The notes beneath the pieces were generated by a model that saw only the letters and a list, made by a program, of their open reading frames with translations, had not been told where the DNA came from and made no database searches. Shown piece after piece: positions 35,719 through 44,114 of a stretch of 64,000 bases of DNA (its first letter is position 1; each line of letters begins with the position of its first letter). Origin of the DNA: an uncultured Ruminococcus sp. (GTDB taxonomy: Bacteria; Bacillota; Clostridia; Oscillospirales; Ruminococcaceae); NCBI GenBank assembly GCA_934435205.1, contig CAKSAK010000004.1:124001-188000 (forward strand). Reading direction: 5' to 3'. The position numbers and the translations under genes are program-made.

Positions 35719-36678
35719 TTATTTCTTGTGTGAAAGTCCAAGGAATGCCGCACCGATTATGCCTGCGTCATTTCCAAGCTTTGCAATAACTATCTCAGTG
35801 TTCTTTGCTGAGTTCTTTGTGTAAACTTCCTTAGCCACAAGCTCTTTCAGAGGCAAAAGCAGAGGGTCGCCCTCGTTGCATACGCCGCCGCCGATACAGA
35901 GAATATCAGGCTGGAAGATGTTTATTGTGTTTGTGATTCCGCAAGCAAGATACTTTATGTATTTGTCAACAACTTCCTTGCCTGCCTTGTCGCCTGCTCT
36001 CATGGCATTGAACGCAGTTCTGGCGGAAACCTTGCCGTCCTCTTCGTTCATTTTCCACATGATAGAGTCCTTGTCCTCAAACATAGCCTCTTTTGTCATT
36101 CTTACAAGACCTGTTGCAGAAGAGAACACCTCAAAACAGCCGTGTCTGCCGCAGGTACACTGTGGGCCGTTAGGGTCGATAACAGTGTGACCTATCTCAG
36201 CGCCTGCAAAGTTGAAGCCTGAATATATCTTTCCGTCAACGATAACGCCTGCGCCAACGCCTGTGCCGAGAGTGATGCAAACAGCGTCGTTCGCACCCTT
36301 TGCCGCACCTGCTACATACTCGCCGTATGCCGCAGCGTTAGCATCGTTCTCAACATAGCAAGGCTTGTCGATGAACTTCTTCATAAGGTCAACAACGTGG
36401 AAGTTAAGGAAACCAAGGTTGTTTGAATACTCGATAACGCCTGTGTCAGAGTTTGCAGTACCGGGTGTGCCGATGCCTACAGATTCTATCTGCTCTATCT
36501 CCAGCTCTGCGTTCTTTACAGCCTCCAAAGCGACCTTAGCCATATCCTCGCAGATCTCTTCCGCAGGTCTTGGCAGATTGGTCTTGCAGGTAGCCTTTGC
36601 GATTATCTCAAATTCTTCATTTACAACACCTGCTTTGATGTTAGTGCCGCCAAGATCAATACCAATGTAATACTTCAT
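35719..36678 (-). CDS. glcK: ROK-family glucokinase
   Basis: A 319-residue sugar kinase with the ATP loop DLGGTNIKAG (9-18), catalytic VENDANAAAYGE, LGTGVGAG and the zinc motif CTCGRHGCFE of the ROK family. It phosphorylates cytoplasmic glucose, for example that freed by lacZ. Third gene of the manA operon; the next gene upstream is 20 bases away. Confidence 0.92.
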   Translation of the reverse strand: MKYYIGIDLGGTNIKAGVVNEEFEIIAKATCKTNLPRPAEEICEDMAKVALEAVKNAELEIEQIESVGIGTPGTANSDTGVIEYSNNLGFLNFHVVDLMKKFIDKPCYVENDANAAAYGEYVAGAAKGANDAVCITLGTGVGAGVIVDGKIYSGFNFAGAEIGHTVIDPNGPQCTCGRHGCFEVFSSATGLVRMTKEAMFEDKDSIMWKMNEEDGKVSARTAFNAMRAGDKAGKEVVDKYIKYLACGITNTINIFQPDILCIGGGVCNEGDPLLLPLKELVAKEVYTKNSAKNTEIVIAKLGNDAGIIGAAFLGLSHKK

Positions 36679-36698
36679 AATAATTTCTCCCTTTTATT

Positions 36699-36947
36699 TT
36701 ACTGAGCGTCATTGTTCTCAGTATTATCATCATCATATTCGTGGAAGTTTATCTCTTCCTTTTCCTCTTTTGGCTTTTTGGCTTCAGCCTTTTTTGCTAT
36801 GGCGTCATATACCAGAAGATACACAAGCTCCAGCACCACAAAGCTGATAAGACCTATCCAAAATGAGCCTGCCACAAATCCGATAATAAGAGCGATCACA
36901 AGTGCGCCAAGCTCGCCTATCTCCTTTTTCAGGTCAAGTTTAAGCAT
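36699..36947 (-). CDS. Unknown small membrane protein
   Basis: An 82-residue protein with two adjacent membrane helices (about 14-50) and a strongly charged tail (Lys/Glu then Asp/Asn). AAGGTGAG precedes the ATG. It lies between manA (10-base gap) and glcK. Function unknown. Confidence 0.7.
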   Translation of the reverse strand: MLKLDLKKEIGELGALVIALIIGFVAGSFWIGLISFVVLELVYLLVYDAIAKKAEAKKPKEEKEEINFHEYDDDNTENNDAQ

Positions 36948-36957
36948 TTATCTCACC

Positions 36958-37914
36958 TTAGTCTATCTTTGTAAGCACGAATGTGCACTTGCCCTCAACA
37001 GTATACTTGCCTGTGCCTGCTGAAATGAATACGCTTTCGCCCTTCTTTGCAGATACAGTTTCGCCACCGCTGATAACAGGCTCGCCCTCGAGAACGAGAA
37101 TGCTGTTGAAGCTGTTTTCGTCAGCGTCAAGTTCAGCCTTTGTGTCAACGTTCACCCTGTATGTTGTGAAGTATTCGCACTTTGAAAGAAGCTTTATGTC
37201 ATAGCCGTCCTTTTTCTCAACAGGCGTCTCAGGATACTGCTCAGCAGGAGCAAGCTTTGTTACGTCGAGAGCCTTGTCAACATGAAGCTCTCTAGGCTTG
37301 CCGTCCTTGCCAACTCTGCCATAGTCATAAATTCTGTATGTAGTGTTTGAGTTCTGCTGTATCTCAGCAATAAGGATACCCTTGCCGATAGCATGGAGAG
37401 TGCCTGACTTGATGAAGAAAACGTCACCCTTTTTAACAGGTACAGCGTTCGTTACTTCAAGAAGCGTGTTGTCAGCAATTCTTCTTGCAAATTCTTCCTT
37501 TGTTATCTCGTGCTTGAAGCCGTAAAGAAGAGTTGCACCCTCGTCACAGTCAACAACATACCACATTTCTGTCTTGCCGTATTCGCCCTCAACTCTCATT
37601 GCGTACTCGTTGTCAGGGTGTACCTGTACGGAAAGATTGTCCTTAGCGTCAATGAGCTTGATAAGGATAGGGAAGTTCTCAAATCTCTCGCAGTTCTTAC
37701 CGAGAACGCCCTTGCCTGCTTTTTCGATATACTCATTGAGGGTCAGACCCTTGTATTCGCCGTCAGCCACAACGCTTGGACCGTCCTTGTGACAAGAAAG
37801 CTCCCAGCTCTCTGCGACCTTATCATAATCGCACTTTTTGCCGTATTCATCTCTAAGTCTGGTGCCGCCCCAGATGTAGTCCTTAAATGCTGGATCAAGT
37901 TTAAATATTGACAT
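36958..37914 (-). CDS. manA: Mannose-6-phosphate isomerase, class I
   Basis: A 318-residue cupin metalloenzyme interconverting mannose 6-phosphate and fructose 6-phosphate. Zinc ligands are visible in VQVHPDN and GKTEMW, with the later SGTLHAIG. The start is ATG 37914 after GGAGGC; an earlier in-frame start lies within the promoter. It could feed on mannose from the beta-mannosidase at 50.6 kb. First gene of a seven-gene transcript. Confidence 0.94.
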   Translation of the reverse strand: MSIFKLDPAFKDYIWGGTRLRDEYGKKCDYDKVAESWELSCHKDGPSVVADGEYKGLTLNEYIEKAGKGVLGKNCERFENFPILIKLIDAKDNLSVQVHPDNEYAMRVEGEYGKTEMWYVVDCDEGATLLYGFKHEITKEEFARRIADNTLLEVTNAVPVKKGDVFFIKSGTLHAIGKGILIAEIQQNSNTTYRIYDYGRVGKDGKPRELHVDKALDVTKLAPAEQYPETPVEKKDGYDIKLLSKCEYFTTYRVNVDTKAELDADENSFNSILVLEGEPVISGGETVSAKKGESVFISAGTGKYTVEGKCTFVLTKID

Positions 37915-37951
37915 TTTATATAGCCTCCAATTATTAAATATACCTCTTAAT

Positions 37952-37980
37952 ATAATACCATAACTCCGTCTATAAGTCAA
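37952..37980 (-). promoter_or_regulatory. Promoter of the manA-ilvD operon
   Basis: Minus strand TTGACT (37975-37980), 17 bp, TATTAT (37952-37957). Confidence 0.8.
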
Positions 37981-37991
37981 TATTTCTGTAT

Positions 37992-38028
37992 AAAAAAAGC
38001 AGGAGAACGAACCGCTCGTCCTCCTGCT
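37992..38028 (-). terminator. Terminator copy 1 (after the antitoxin-like gene)
   Basis: AGCAGGAG...CTCCTGCT stem with T7 on the minus strand. Differs by one base from the hairpin at 38366-38401. Confidence 0.9.
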
Positions 38029-38062
38029 GTGGATATATATAATTATTTTAAACGTTGTTATT

Positions 38063-38266
38063 CTAAGCCTTCAGACTCTCCCAAAGCTCGTCTACCGAGC
38101 CAAACGGACCAACAAGATTCTTTCCCTCTTTCGCTTCGTCGAGAACTTTTTTGGTTTCCTCGTTAGGCTCATCTTTCTGAAGTCCCTGCAAAATAACGAT
38201 AAGAGCATTGAGCTGTTCTTCTGTGAGATTGTCTATCATACTGTATGCAAGTTCTTTTGTACTCAT
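38063..38266 (-). CDS. Small helical protein, RelB/antitoxin-like orphan
   Basis: A 67-residue protein, MSTKELAYSMIDNLTEEQLN at the N-terminus followed by an acidic, helical middle and DELWESLKA. This layout resembles small antitoxin-like proteins common in Clostridia. No toxin gene is adjacent: the gene has its own consensus promoter and terminator. It may be an orphan or a solitary regulator. Weak assignment. Confidence 0.6.
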   Translation of the reverse strand: MSTKELAYSMIDNLTEEQLNALIVILQGLQKDEPNEETKKVLDEAKEGKNLVGPFGSVDELWESLKA

Positions 38267-38313
38267 AGCTCTGCCTCCTTAAATATCTGACTAATTGTTT
38301 CGTTCCTGCTTTT

Positions 38314-38341
38314 ATTATATCACATCAAACTGTGTTGTCAA
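38314..38341 (-). promoter_or_regulatory. Consensus promoter of the antitoxin-like gene
   Basis: Minus strand TTGACA (38336-38341), 16 bp, TATAAT (38314-38319). Confidence 0.85.
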
Positions 38342-38365
38342 GCGGTTTTGTAGCGTATTTTGACG

Positions 38366-38401
38366 AAAAAAGCAGGAGAACGAACCGCTCGTTCTCCTGC
38401 T
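38366..38401 (-). terminator. Terminator copy 2 (after the anchored CBM-like gene)
   Basis: Nearly identical to the 37992-38028 hairpin: same stem, same loop, T-rich end on the minus strand. It closes the gene at 38416-39132. Confidence 0.9.
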
Positions 38402-38415
38402 GATAGCGTTATTTT

Positions 38416-39132
38416 TTACTTCTTCTCGTCCTCACCGTTCTTAGGCTCGTCAAAAAGGTTTTTCTTGTCTACAAACTTGCCTGTGCTTACGTCAAAGGCT
38501 TCGCTTGACTTCTTGTTCATGATTATCACAATTACCACAACTGCGATAGCAATTCCTGCAATGACTGCAATAACTATGATAATAGGGTTTGTGCCCTTTG
38601 AAGCGGTTTCTTCCTTTTCTGCATAAGTCTTTGTCTTGCAGTTTGTTATTGTTATACCGGTCACTGTTATCTTCGCTCTGTCAGTTGCGCCTATCATTAT
38701 CTTGTATACCTGACTAAAATCGTCTGTGCCGTATGCAGTTGCAATAGACTCAAAATCATATGTAGCCGTTGTTTCGTCAAACTCAACAGGGGCTATCTTT
38801 GCCCATACTGCACCGTCCTGTGCCACTGATGTAGTTGTGTTTTCCCAGCTCTGAAAAATAAGCTCTGCATTGTATTTGTTGCCTGACTTTTCGTTTACGT
38901 CTTCGCTGTTGAATGTAACAACTATCTTTGAATCCTTTGTGAGTCTTGTAGCATTGAAGTTGCTCTGTTCAATAGTGAGAGATTGTCCCCAGTTGCTTGC
39001 GGCTTCTGCGGAGGAGCAATCTATTGTAACGTCCTCAGTTTCTGCGTTTTCGGCAAAAGCTGTCAGTGTGCATGAGAATATTGAAGCGCAGGCGATGATA
39101 GCAGACATTGCTACTGATAAAAATTTCTTCAT
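38416..39132 (-). CDS. Secreted, membrane-anchored carbohydrate-binding-like module
   Basis: A 238-residue protein: signal peptide (1-27), one beta-sandwich-like domain (about 35-165), a membrane helix (182-204) and a charged cytoplasmic tail. The domain contains SNWGQSLTIEQSNFNATRLT, ELIFQSWENTT, AVWAKIAP and AYGTDDFSQVYKIMIG, an arrangement I associate with carbohydrate-binding or unknown modules on Ruminococcus cellulases. No catalytic domain is attached, so it may be a surface sugar-binding protein. Module recall is from memory. Confidence 0.65.
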   Translation of the reverse strand: MKKFLSVAMSAIIACASIFSCTLTAFAENAETEDVTIDCSSAEAASNWGQSLTIEQSNFNATRLTKDSKIVVTFNSEDVNEKSGNKYNAELIFQSWENTTTSVAQDGAVWAKIAPVEFDETTATYDFESIATAYGTDDFSQVYKIMIGATDRAKITVTGITITNCKTKTYAEKEETASKGTNPIIIVIAVIAGIAIAVVVIVIIMNKKSSEAFDVSTGKFVDKKNLFDEPKNGEDEKK

Positions 39133-39219
39133 TTTTTCTTTTTCCTTTCAAATTTTTATAAAATATAATTTGCACAAAACTTAGCCCTGATATTTGTGCA
39201 TACCCTCTGATAATAAAGC

Positions 39220-39248
39220 ATTATAACATAATCAAAAATAAAAATCAA
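39220..39248 (-). promoter_or_regulatory. Promoter of the anchored CBM-like gene
   Basis: Minus strand TTGATT (39243-39248), 17 bp, TATAAT (39220-39225). The rest of the gap up to 39373 is AT-rich and shows nothing else. Confidence 0.75.
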
Positions 39249-39373
39249 TAACCATAATGCACAAATAATCACAGTATTTAAGGAACTATTTTACTTTTTT
39301 AAGCAAATGGTATGCAGAAAGCTTTTCTACATTGCGTCCTTGCAGTTTAATTCCCAAAATCCTGCTTTAGGAC

Positions 39374-39402
39374 TTGTTTTACAGACAGTGTTATGATATA
39401 AT
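39374..39402 (+). promoter_or_regulatory. ruvX promoter
   Basis: TTGTTT (39374-39379), 17 bp, TATAAT (39397-39402). Confidence 0.7.
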
Positions 39403-39435
39403 GATACGAGAAGTTATGATATAGAGGTGTAGAAG

Positions 39436-39867
39436 ATGAAAATAATGGCAATAGATTATGGCGACGCAAGAACAGGTTTCGCAATAAGCGACCGCTCGGA
39501 ATTTCTTGCTTCTCCTATCGGCACTGTTCCTGAGAGAAACGCCGAAAGGCTTGCAGATAAGGCGGCTCAGACAGCGGCTGAATACGGCGCAGGTGAGATA
39601 ATAGTAGGTCTGCCTATAAACATGAACGGCACAGAAGGACCAAGGGCAGAGAAGTGCAGGGCGTTTGCTGAGCTTTTGAAAGAGCGTACCGACCTGCCCG
39701 TGAGAATGTGGGACGAGCGTTCCACAACTGTCACAGCACACAATATCCTAAACGAAACAAACGTTAGAGGAAAGGCAAGAAAGGCTGTTGTAGATACAGT
39801 TGCCGCAACTATAATTTTGGAGGGCTATCTTGAATACAGAAGAAAAAAAGCAAAGCAGGCTGACTAA
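39436..39867 (+). CDS. ruvX: Holliday junction resolvase-like nuclease, YqgF/RuvX
   Basis: A 143-residue RNase H-fold protein with the family motifs MAIDYGDARTGFAIS (catalytic Asp), IIVGLPINMNGTEG and WDERSTT, acting in pre-16S rRNA 5' processing and perhaps recombination. AGAGGTG is upstream. Its 3' end overlaps the next gene by 38 bases. Confidence 0.93.
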   Translation: MKIMAIDYGDARTGFAISDRSEFLASPIGTVPERNAERLADKAAQTAAEYGAGEIIVGLPINMNGTEGPRAEKCRAFAELLKERTDLPVRMWDERSTTVTAHNILNETNVRGKARKAVVDTVAATIILEGYLEYRRKKAKQAD

Positions 39868-40690
39868 AAAGCAGAAAAGGAATATACTTATAGTTATAAT
39901 AGTGCTTGCGGTGATGATATTAGCCGATTTTGTGTGGTCGAATACCTATATCGAGGTCAAAAAGCTGTCAGCACCTTTTGACAACTTGCCCGAAGGCTTC
40001 GAGGGCTGTAAGATAGTTCAGATATCTGACTTCCACAATGAGTGGGGCAAGGGCTACATAGACAGGCTGACGGAAAAGGTCAAAGACTGTGAGCCTGACT
40101 ATATTTTTGTCACAGGTGACAGCGTAGATCAGATCTTCCCTGATGTTGACCGCTCGCTGGAATTTATGAAAAAGCTCCCTGAGATATGTCCAGTCTATCT
40201 TGTTATGGGCAACCACGAATATAATCTTTCTCAGGAGGAAAGGGAACAGTTCGTTTCAGGCTGTGAAAGCTACGGCATAAACGTCCTATATAACGAGCAT
40301 ACCACACTAACACGCAATGGCGATACTGTCAGCCTGCTTGGCTTTGACAATATGGATAATGACAGCGAGGCTTTTTCTCAGGTCACAGAGGATTTTGTCA
40401 TACTGCTAAATCACTATCCCGAGGATTGCAACTATTTCAGCAAGACCGCAGTGCAGTATGGAACGCATATCGACATAGACTTCACAGGTCACGCACATGG
40501 TGGACTTATAAGACTTCCCCTTGTGAATGGTCTTTATGCACCAGGTCAGGGTCTGTTCCCGAAATACACCGACGGCACTTATGATGTGAATGACACCACC
40601 CTCGTTGTATCAAGAGGAGTAGGCAACAGCGGCTGGACACAGCGTTTCTCAGACCCCTTTGAGCTTGTGGTCTTCACTCTTGAAAAATAG
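39830..40690 (+). CDS. Membrane-anchored metallophosphoesterase
   Basis: A 286-residue protein with one N-terminal helix (about 19-37) and a calcineurin-like phosphoesterase domain: QISDFHN, FVTGDSVD, MGNHEYN, NHYPED and TGHAHGG. The start is TTG at 39830, preceded by GGAGG inside ruvX, giving a 38-base overlap. It is similar in design to the enzyme at 22358-23479 but with one rather than four helices. The 3' end overlaps the convergent transporter gene by 42 bases. Confidence 0.85.
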   Translation: MNTEEKKQSRLTKKQKRNILIVIIVLAVMILADFVWSNTYIEVKKLSAPFDNLPEGFEGCKIVQISDFHNEWGKGYIDRLTEKVKDCEPDYIFVTGDSVDQIFPDVDRSLEFMKKLPEICPVYLVMGNHEYNLSQEEREQFVSGCESYGINVLYNEHTTLTRNGDTVSLLGFDNMDNDSEAFSQVTEDFVILLNHYPEDCNYFSKTAVQYGTHIDIDFTGHAHGGLIRLPLVNGLYAPGQGLFPKYTDGTYDVNDTTLVVSRGVGNSGWTQRFSDPFELVVFTLEK

Positions 40691-41005
40691 TTCTTTCAGA
40701 CCCATTAGAATAAGGAAAATACCGAAAGCCTTTGAAAGCAGGCTTTGCTCGACTTGTGTGGCAAGCCATGCGGATATGACAACAGCGGCCGTTCCCCACA
40801 AAACTGCGGGAACGGCTTTTTTCCATTCCACAAGCTTGTTTTTCGTGTGAAGCACAAGGCTTATTATAGCTATAGGGATAAAAAACACAAGGTTTATCCC
40901 TTGTGCCGCTATCTGAGAAAAGCCTGCAAAGACAGTGAGATAAACGATAAGCACCATTCCGCCCCCAAGACCCATGGAGGCAAAGATACCGGTGAGAAAA
41001 GCCAC
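40649..41005 (-). CDS. Half-size TSUP transporter, C-terminal half
   Basis: A 118-residue protein with four hydrophobic segments, matching the second repeat of TauE/SafE (TSUP) permeases (GIFASMGLGGGMVLIV, AQGINLVFFIP). The annotated GTG at 41005 has no ribosome site; the open frame extends up to an ATT at 41032, which would give the length seen in homologues and lies after GGGTGAT. The upstream partner (41039) supplies the first repeat. Probably a two-subunit sulfur-anion or organic-acid transporter. Confidence 0.7.
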   Translation of the reverse strand: MAFLTGIFASMGLGGGMVLIVYLTVFAGFSQIAAQGINLVFFIPIAIISLVLHTKNKLVEWKKAVPAVLWGTAAVVISAWLATQVEQSLLSKAFGIFLILMGLKELFFKSEDHKLKGV

Positions 41006-41038
41006 CGCACATATTGTATACCAAGCCGTAATATCACC

Positions 41039-41407
41039 CTATTTCATAAATATCCTTATCCCTGCGATAATCATAAGTGCGCCGAAAATACGTTTTAGCA
41101 GGCTGTTTGAAAGCTTTTTCATGAGCATTGCGCCCACTGCCGCACCCACTATCCCAAGTGGTATGAATTTCACAGCCTGCGAAAAGTCAAGACTTCCGCC
41201 CTTGAAATATACAAGTCCGCTTATAACAGACAATGGAAGCGTTATGGCAATGGACGTGGCGTGAGCTTTTTTTGCCTCGCTGCCGCCTTTTTCAAGCATA
41301 GGCACTGCTATCATTCCACCGCCCGAGCCGAAAAATCCGTTGCATATCCCCACGGCTATACCAGTTAGCGCATTAAAGCATTTTTTATTTATACGCAAAA
41401 AAATCAC
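41039..41407 (-). CDS. Half-size TSUP transporter, N-terminal half
   Basis: A 122-residue protein with the first TSUP repeat (GICNGFFGSGGGMIAVPML, KAHATSIAITLPL). The longest frame starts at GTG 41407, inside the stem of the khpA terminator; a TTG at 41398 preceded by GGGGTG (the 3' arm of that stem) is an equally good start. Together with the following gene it makes one full-length TSUP permease. Gap to the partner gene is 33 bases. Confidence 0.75.
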   Translation of the reverse strand: MIFLRINKKCFNALTGIAVGICNGFFGSGGGMIAVPMLEKGGSEAKKAHATSIAITLPLSVISGLVYFKGGSLDFSQAVKFIPLGIVGAAVGAMLMKKLSNSLLKRIFGALMIIAGIRIFMK

Positions 41408-41434
41408 CCCATACTATTATCTGTACGGGGTGAT
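41396..41434 (-). terminator. Terminator of the ylxM-ffh-rpsP-khpA operon
   Basis: ATCACCCC/GGGGTGAT stem (41403-41410 with 41427-41434) followed on the minus strand by a T7 run. Its 3' arm doubles as a possible ribosome site for the TSUP gene. Confidence 0.85.
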
Positions 41435-41452
41435 GATTTATTCACTGGATTA

Positions 41453-41686
41453 TCAGTCTATCTCTACCATTATTTTCTGATCCACACGGGAAGCACCGGC
41501 ACGCATTACGACTCTTATAGCCTTTGCGATCCTGCCCTGCTTGCCGATAACTCTGCCCATGTCGTCCGGAGCAACGTGAAGATGATAAACCACGATACCC
41601 TCTGCGTTAGGCTCGTCAACAACGACCTCAACAGCGTCCTTGTTTTCAACAAGTTCAGAAACTATAGTTTCGAGTAATTCTTTCAT
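41453..41686 (-). CDS. khpA: KH-domain RNA-binding protein
   Basis: A 77-residue single KH domain with the GxxG-type loop DDMGRVIGKQGRIAKAIR. KhpA partners with KhpB/EloR and binds RNA broadly in Firmicutes. The start is ATG 41686 after GGAGAT; longer in-frame starts add unrelated residues. Follows rpsP as in most Firmicutes, but rimM and trmD do not follow here. Confidence 0.93.
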   Translation of the reverse strand: MKELLETIVSELVENKDAVEVVVDEPNAEGIVVYHLHVAPDDMGRVIGKQGRIAKAIRVVMRAGASRVDQKIMVEID

Positions 41687-41800
41687 AAAAATATCTCCAT
41701 TCTCCCACGAAAATGCGGCAGGGAAGCGTTTTCCCCGCCGAAAACGGCAAGCGAAGTGGTGGGATAGGAAGCTCACCGTCTGGAATTATCCTGTCAGCTA

Positions 41801-42043
41801 TTAGATAGTGCCGTTCTTCTTGAGAAGAGCCTTAACTGTATCAGTTGGCTGTGCGCCGTTAGCGATCCAGGACTTTGCCTTTTCGTCGTCAACCTTGAGT
41901 ACAGAAGGTTCCTTAGTTGGGTCATAGTAGCCCAGCTCTTCGATGAAACGTCCGTCTCTTGGATATCTTGAATCAGCAACTACGATTCTGTAGAAAGGAG
42001 CCTTCTTAGCACCCATTCTTCTGAGTCTGATCTTTACTGCCAT
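41801..42043 (-). CDS. rpsP: 30S ribosomal protein S16
   Basis: An 80-residue protein with the typical AVKIRLRRMGAKKAPFYRIV start and DGRFIEELGYYDP. ATG 42043 follows GGAGGTG. In the ffh operon. Confidence 0.97.
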   Translation of the reverse strand: MAVKIRLRRMGAKKAPFYRIVVADSRYPRDGRFIEELGYYDPTKEPSVLKVDDEKAKSWIANGAQPTDTVKALLKKNGTI

Positions 42044-42110
42044 TGTATTTTCACCTCCATAAAAAACTTCATATATCAAATCAATCACTTGATTGCTGAT
42101 AGCTTATCAA

Positions 42111-43478
42111 CTATTGCGGCATTCCGCCGCCAAGACCTTTGAGAAGAGCCGCTCTGTTTCTTCTGGATTTCTTTCCGTGAAGATTTCCACCGATACCGAA
42201 CTGCTTCATCATTTTCTGCATCTGCTCAAACTGCTTTAAAAGCTGATTTACGTCAGACACCTGTGTGCCGCTTCCGGCAGCGATACGTCTTTTTCTCTTA
42301 GGGTCAATGATCGCAGGCTTTTCTCTTTCAGCCCTTGTCATTGAATTTATCATAGCCTCAGTCTTTTTTAGCTGAACTTCGCCCTGCTCCACCTGCTCGT
42401 CTGTTACCTTGTTAGCGCCTGGAAGCATTCTTATAATAGACTTCATAGAGCCCATTTTCTGTATCTGCTTCATCTGCTCCAGCAAGTCATTAAGGTCAAA
42501 GCCCTTTTCCTGCATTTTTTCTGCAAGCTTTTTGGCGTCCTTCTCGTCAACTGTCTGAGTAGCCTTCTCGATAAGTGTGAGCATATCGCCCATGCCAAGT
42601 ATTCTTGAAGCCATTCTCTCAGGGTGGAAAGCCTCGAACTCGTCAAGCTTTTCGCCCATACCAACGAACTTGATAGGCTTACCTGTTACAGCAAGCACTG
42701 AAAGCGCCGCACCGCCTCTTGTGTCAGAGTCGAGCTTTGTAAGGATAACGCTGTCAATACCAAGAGCTTCGTCAAAGCTTGAAGCCACCTTTACAGCGTC
42801 CTGACCGATCATAGCGTCAACAACGAGCATTATCTCGTTTGGCTCAGCGATCTTCTTGATGTCTTTAAGCTCGTTCATAAGCTCCTCGTCAATGTGAAGA
42901 CGTCCTGCTGTATCTATGATAACAAGGTCATTGCCGTAATCCTTGGCGTGCTTGATACCTTCTTTTACTATCTTTCGTGGGTCTATCTGACCCATTTCAA
43001 ATACTGCGACTTCGGCTCTCTCGCCCACAACTTTAAGCTGTTCGATAGCCGCAGGTCTGTAAACGTCGGCTGCTATAAGCAGAGGACGCTTGCCCTCTTT
43101 CTTGAACATTTTCGCAAGCTTTGCAGCGTGCGTCGTTTTACCTGAACCCTGAAGACCGCACATCATTATGATGCAAGGGGGCTTGTTAGGGAAGTTTATC
43201 TTCGAGTTAGCCTCGCCCATGAGCTTTATAAGCTCGTCATTAACTATCTTTATGACCTGCTGACCAGGAGTAAGGCTCTTTAACACTTCCTCGCCAACGC
43301 TTCTCTCTGTTACCTTGGCAATAAAATCCTTTACTACCTTGTAGCTGACGTCAGCCTCAAGCAGAGCCATTTTAACTTCACGCATTGCCTCTTTTACATC
43401 GGCTTCGCTAAGTTTACCTCTTGATTTAAGACGCTTGAACACGCCGTTTAGTTTTTCTGAAAGTCCTTCAAACGCCAT
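42111..43478 (-). CDS. ffh: Signal recognition particle GTPase Ffh
   Basis: A 455-residue SRP54 protein: N domain (1-90), GTPase domain with GLQGSGKTTHAAKL, DTAGRLHID and TKLDSDTRGG, and a Met-rich M domain (about 300-440) that binds SRP RNA and signal sequences. GGAGG precedes the ATG. Downstream of ylxM. Confidence 0.97.
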   Translation of the reverse strand: MAFEGLSEKLNGVFKRLKSRGKLSEADVKEAMREVKMALLEADVSYKVVKDFIAKVTERSVGEEVLKSLTPGQQVIKIVNDELIKLMGEANSKINFPNKPPCIIMMCGLQGSGKTTHAAKLAKMFKKEGKRPLLIAADVYRPAAIEQLKVVGERAEVAVFEMGQIDPRKIVKEGIKHAKDYGNDLVIIDTAGRLHIDEELMNELKDIKKIAEPNEIMLVVDAMIGQDAVKVASSFDEALGIDSVILTKLDSDTRGGAALSVLAVTGKPIKFVGMGEKLDEFEAFHPERMASRILGMGDMLTLIEKATQTVDEKDAKKLAEKMQEKGFDLNDLLEQMKQIQKMGSMKSIIRMLPGANKVTDEQVEQGEVQLKKTEAMINSMTRAEREKPAIIDPKRKRRIAAGSGTQVSDVNQLLKQFEQMQKMMKQFGIGGNLHGKKSRRNRAALLKGLGGGMPQ

Positions 43479-43511
43479 AAACTGTCCTCCATATAATTTT
43501 TTTATCTATAT

Positions 43512-43907
43512 TTATTCTTCTTCGGTATATTCTGCGTTGTCAAATTCATCAAGCTTAGAATCGAGATTTTCAAGAAGCACTATCACCTTTTCGGCGATAT
43601 CTCTCGTATAATTCTTTTTTCTGCACTCGTTAAAAACGTCCATAGCCTGAGACTTGAACTCTTTAAGCTCTGCCAGATAAGCCTCCTGCTGTTTCAGCAG
43701 ACCTAGCTTTTCTTCATAATCAGCCATTGCAGTCTCACATTTTTTTATAGCGTCATGAACGCCCTGCCTAGAGATATCGAGCTGTGCAGCGATCTCGCCC
43801 AATGACAGATCGTCATTGTAATAAAGATCCATGATCTCATTTTGTTTATCGGTGAGCAGGCAGCCATACAAGTCGAGCAAAACGCTGTTTTGCAAATTTT
43901 TACTCAT
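43512..43907 (-). CDS. ylxM: YlxM/p13-like SRP-associated HTH protein
   Basis: A 131-residue sigma-70 region 4-like helix-turn-helix protein (LTDKQNEIMDLYYNDDLSL, then SRQGVHDAIKK) with a C-terminal coiled coil. Encoded directly before ffh, as throughout Firmicutes. Longer than B. subtilis YlxM by about 20 residues. Confidence 0.92.
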   Translation of the reverse strand: MSKNLQNSVLLDLYGCLLTDKQNEIMDLYYNDDLSLGEIAAQLDISRQGVHDAIKKCETAMADYEEKLGLLKQQEAYLAELKEFKSQAMDVFNECRKKNYTRDIAEKVIVLLENLDSKLDEFDNAEYTEEE

Positions 43908-43953
43908 ACCGCTTACCTCCTGATGAATTTCTGTAAAGTCATAAACCTTTACA

Positions 43954-43982
43954 ATTATATATCAAGTTTGCCGACTTGTCAA
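43954..43982 (-). promoter_or_regulatory. Consensus promoter of the ylxM-ffh operon
   Basis: Minus strand TTGACA (43977-43982), 17 bp, TATAAT (43954-43959). Confidence 0.88.
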
Positions 43983-44020
43983 GGGGTTTTTATGAAAAAA
44001 TAAAATTTAACAAAATTCTG

Positions 44021-44049
44021 TGGAAAAAGTCCTTTTTGTATGGTATAAT
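44021..44049 (+). promoter_or_regulatory. Promoter of the aldo/keto reductase gene
   Basis: TGGAAA (44021-44026), 17 bp, TATAAT (44044-44049). Confidence 0.65.
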
Positions 44050-44114
44050 GATTTATTGATAGACATAGTGATGATAAATAGTATAGGAAATTGTATGCCA
44101 AGGGGGAAGAGTAT

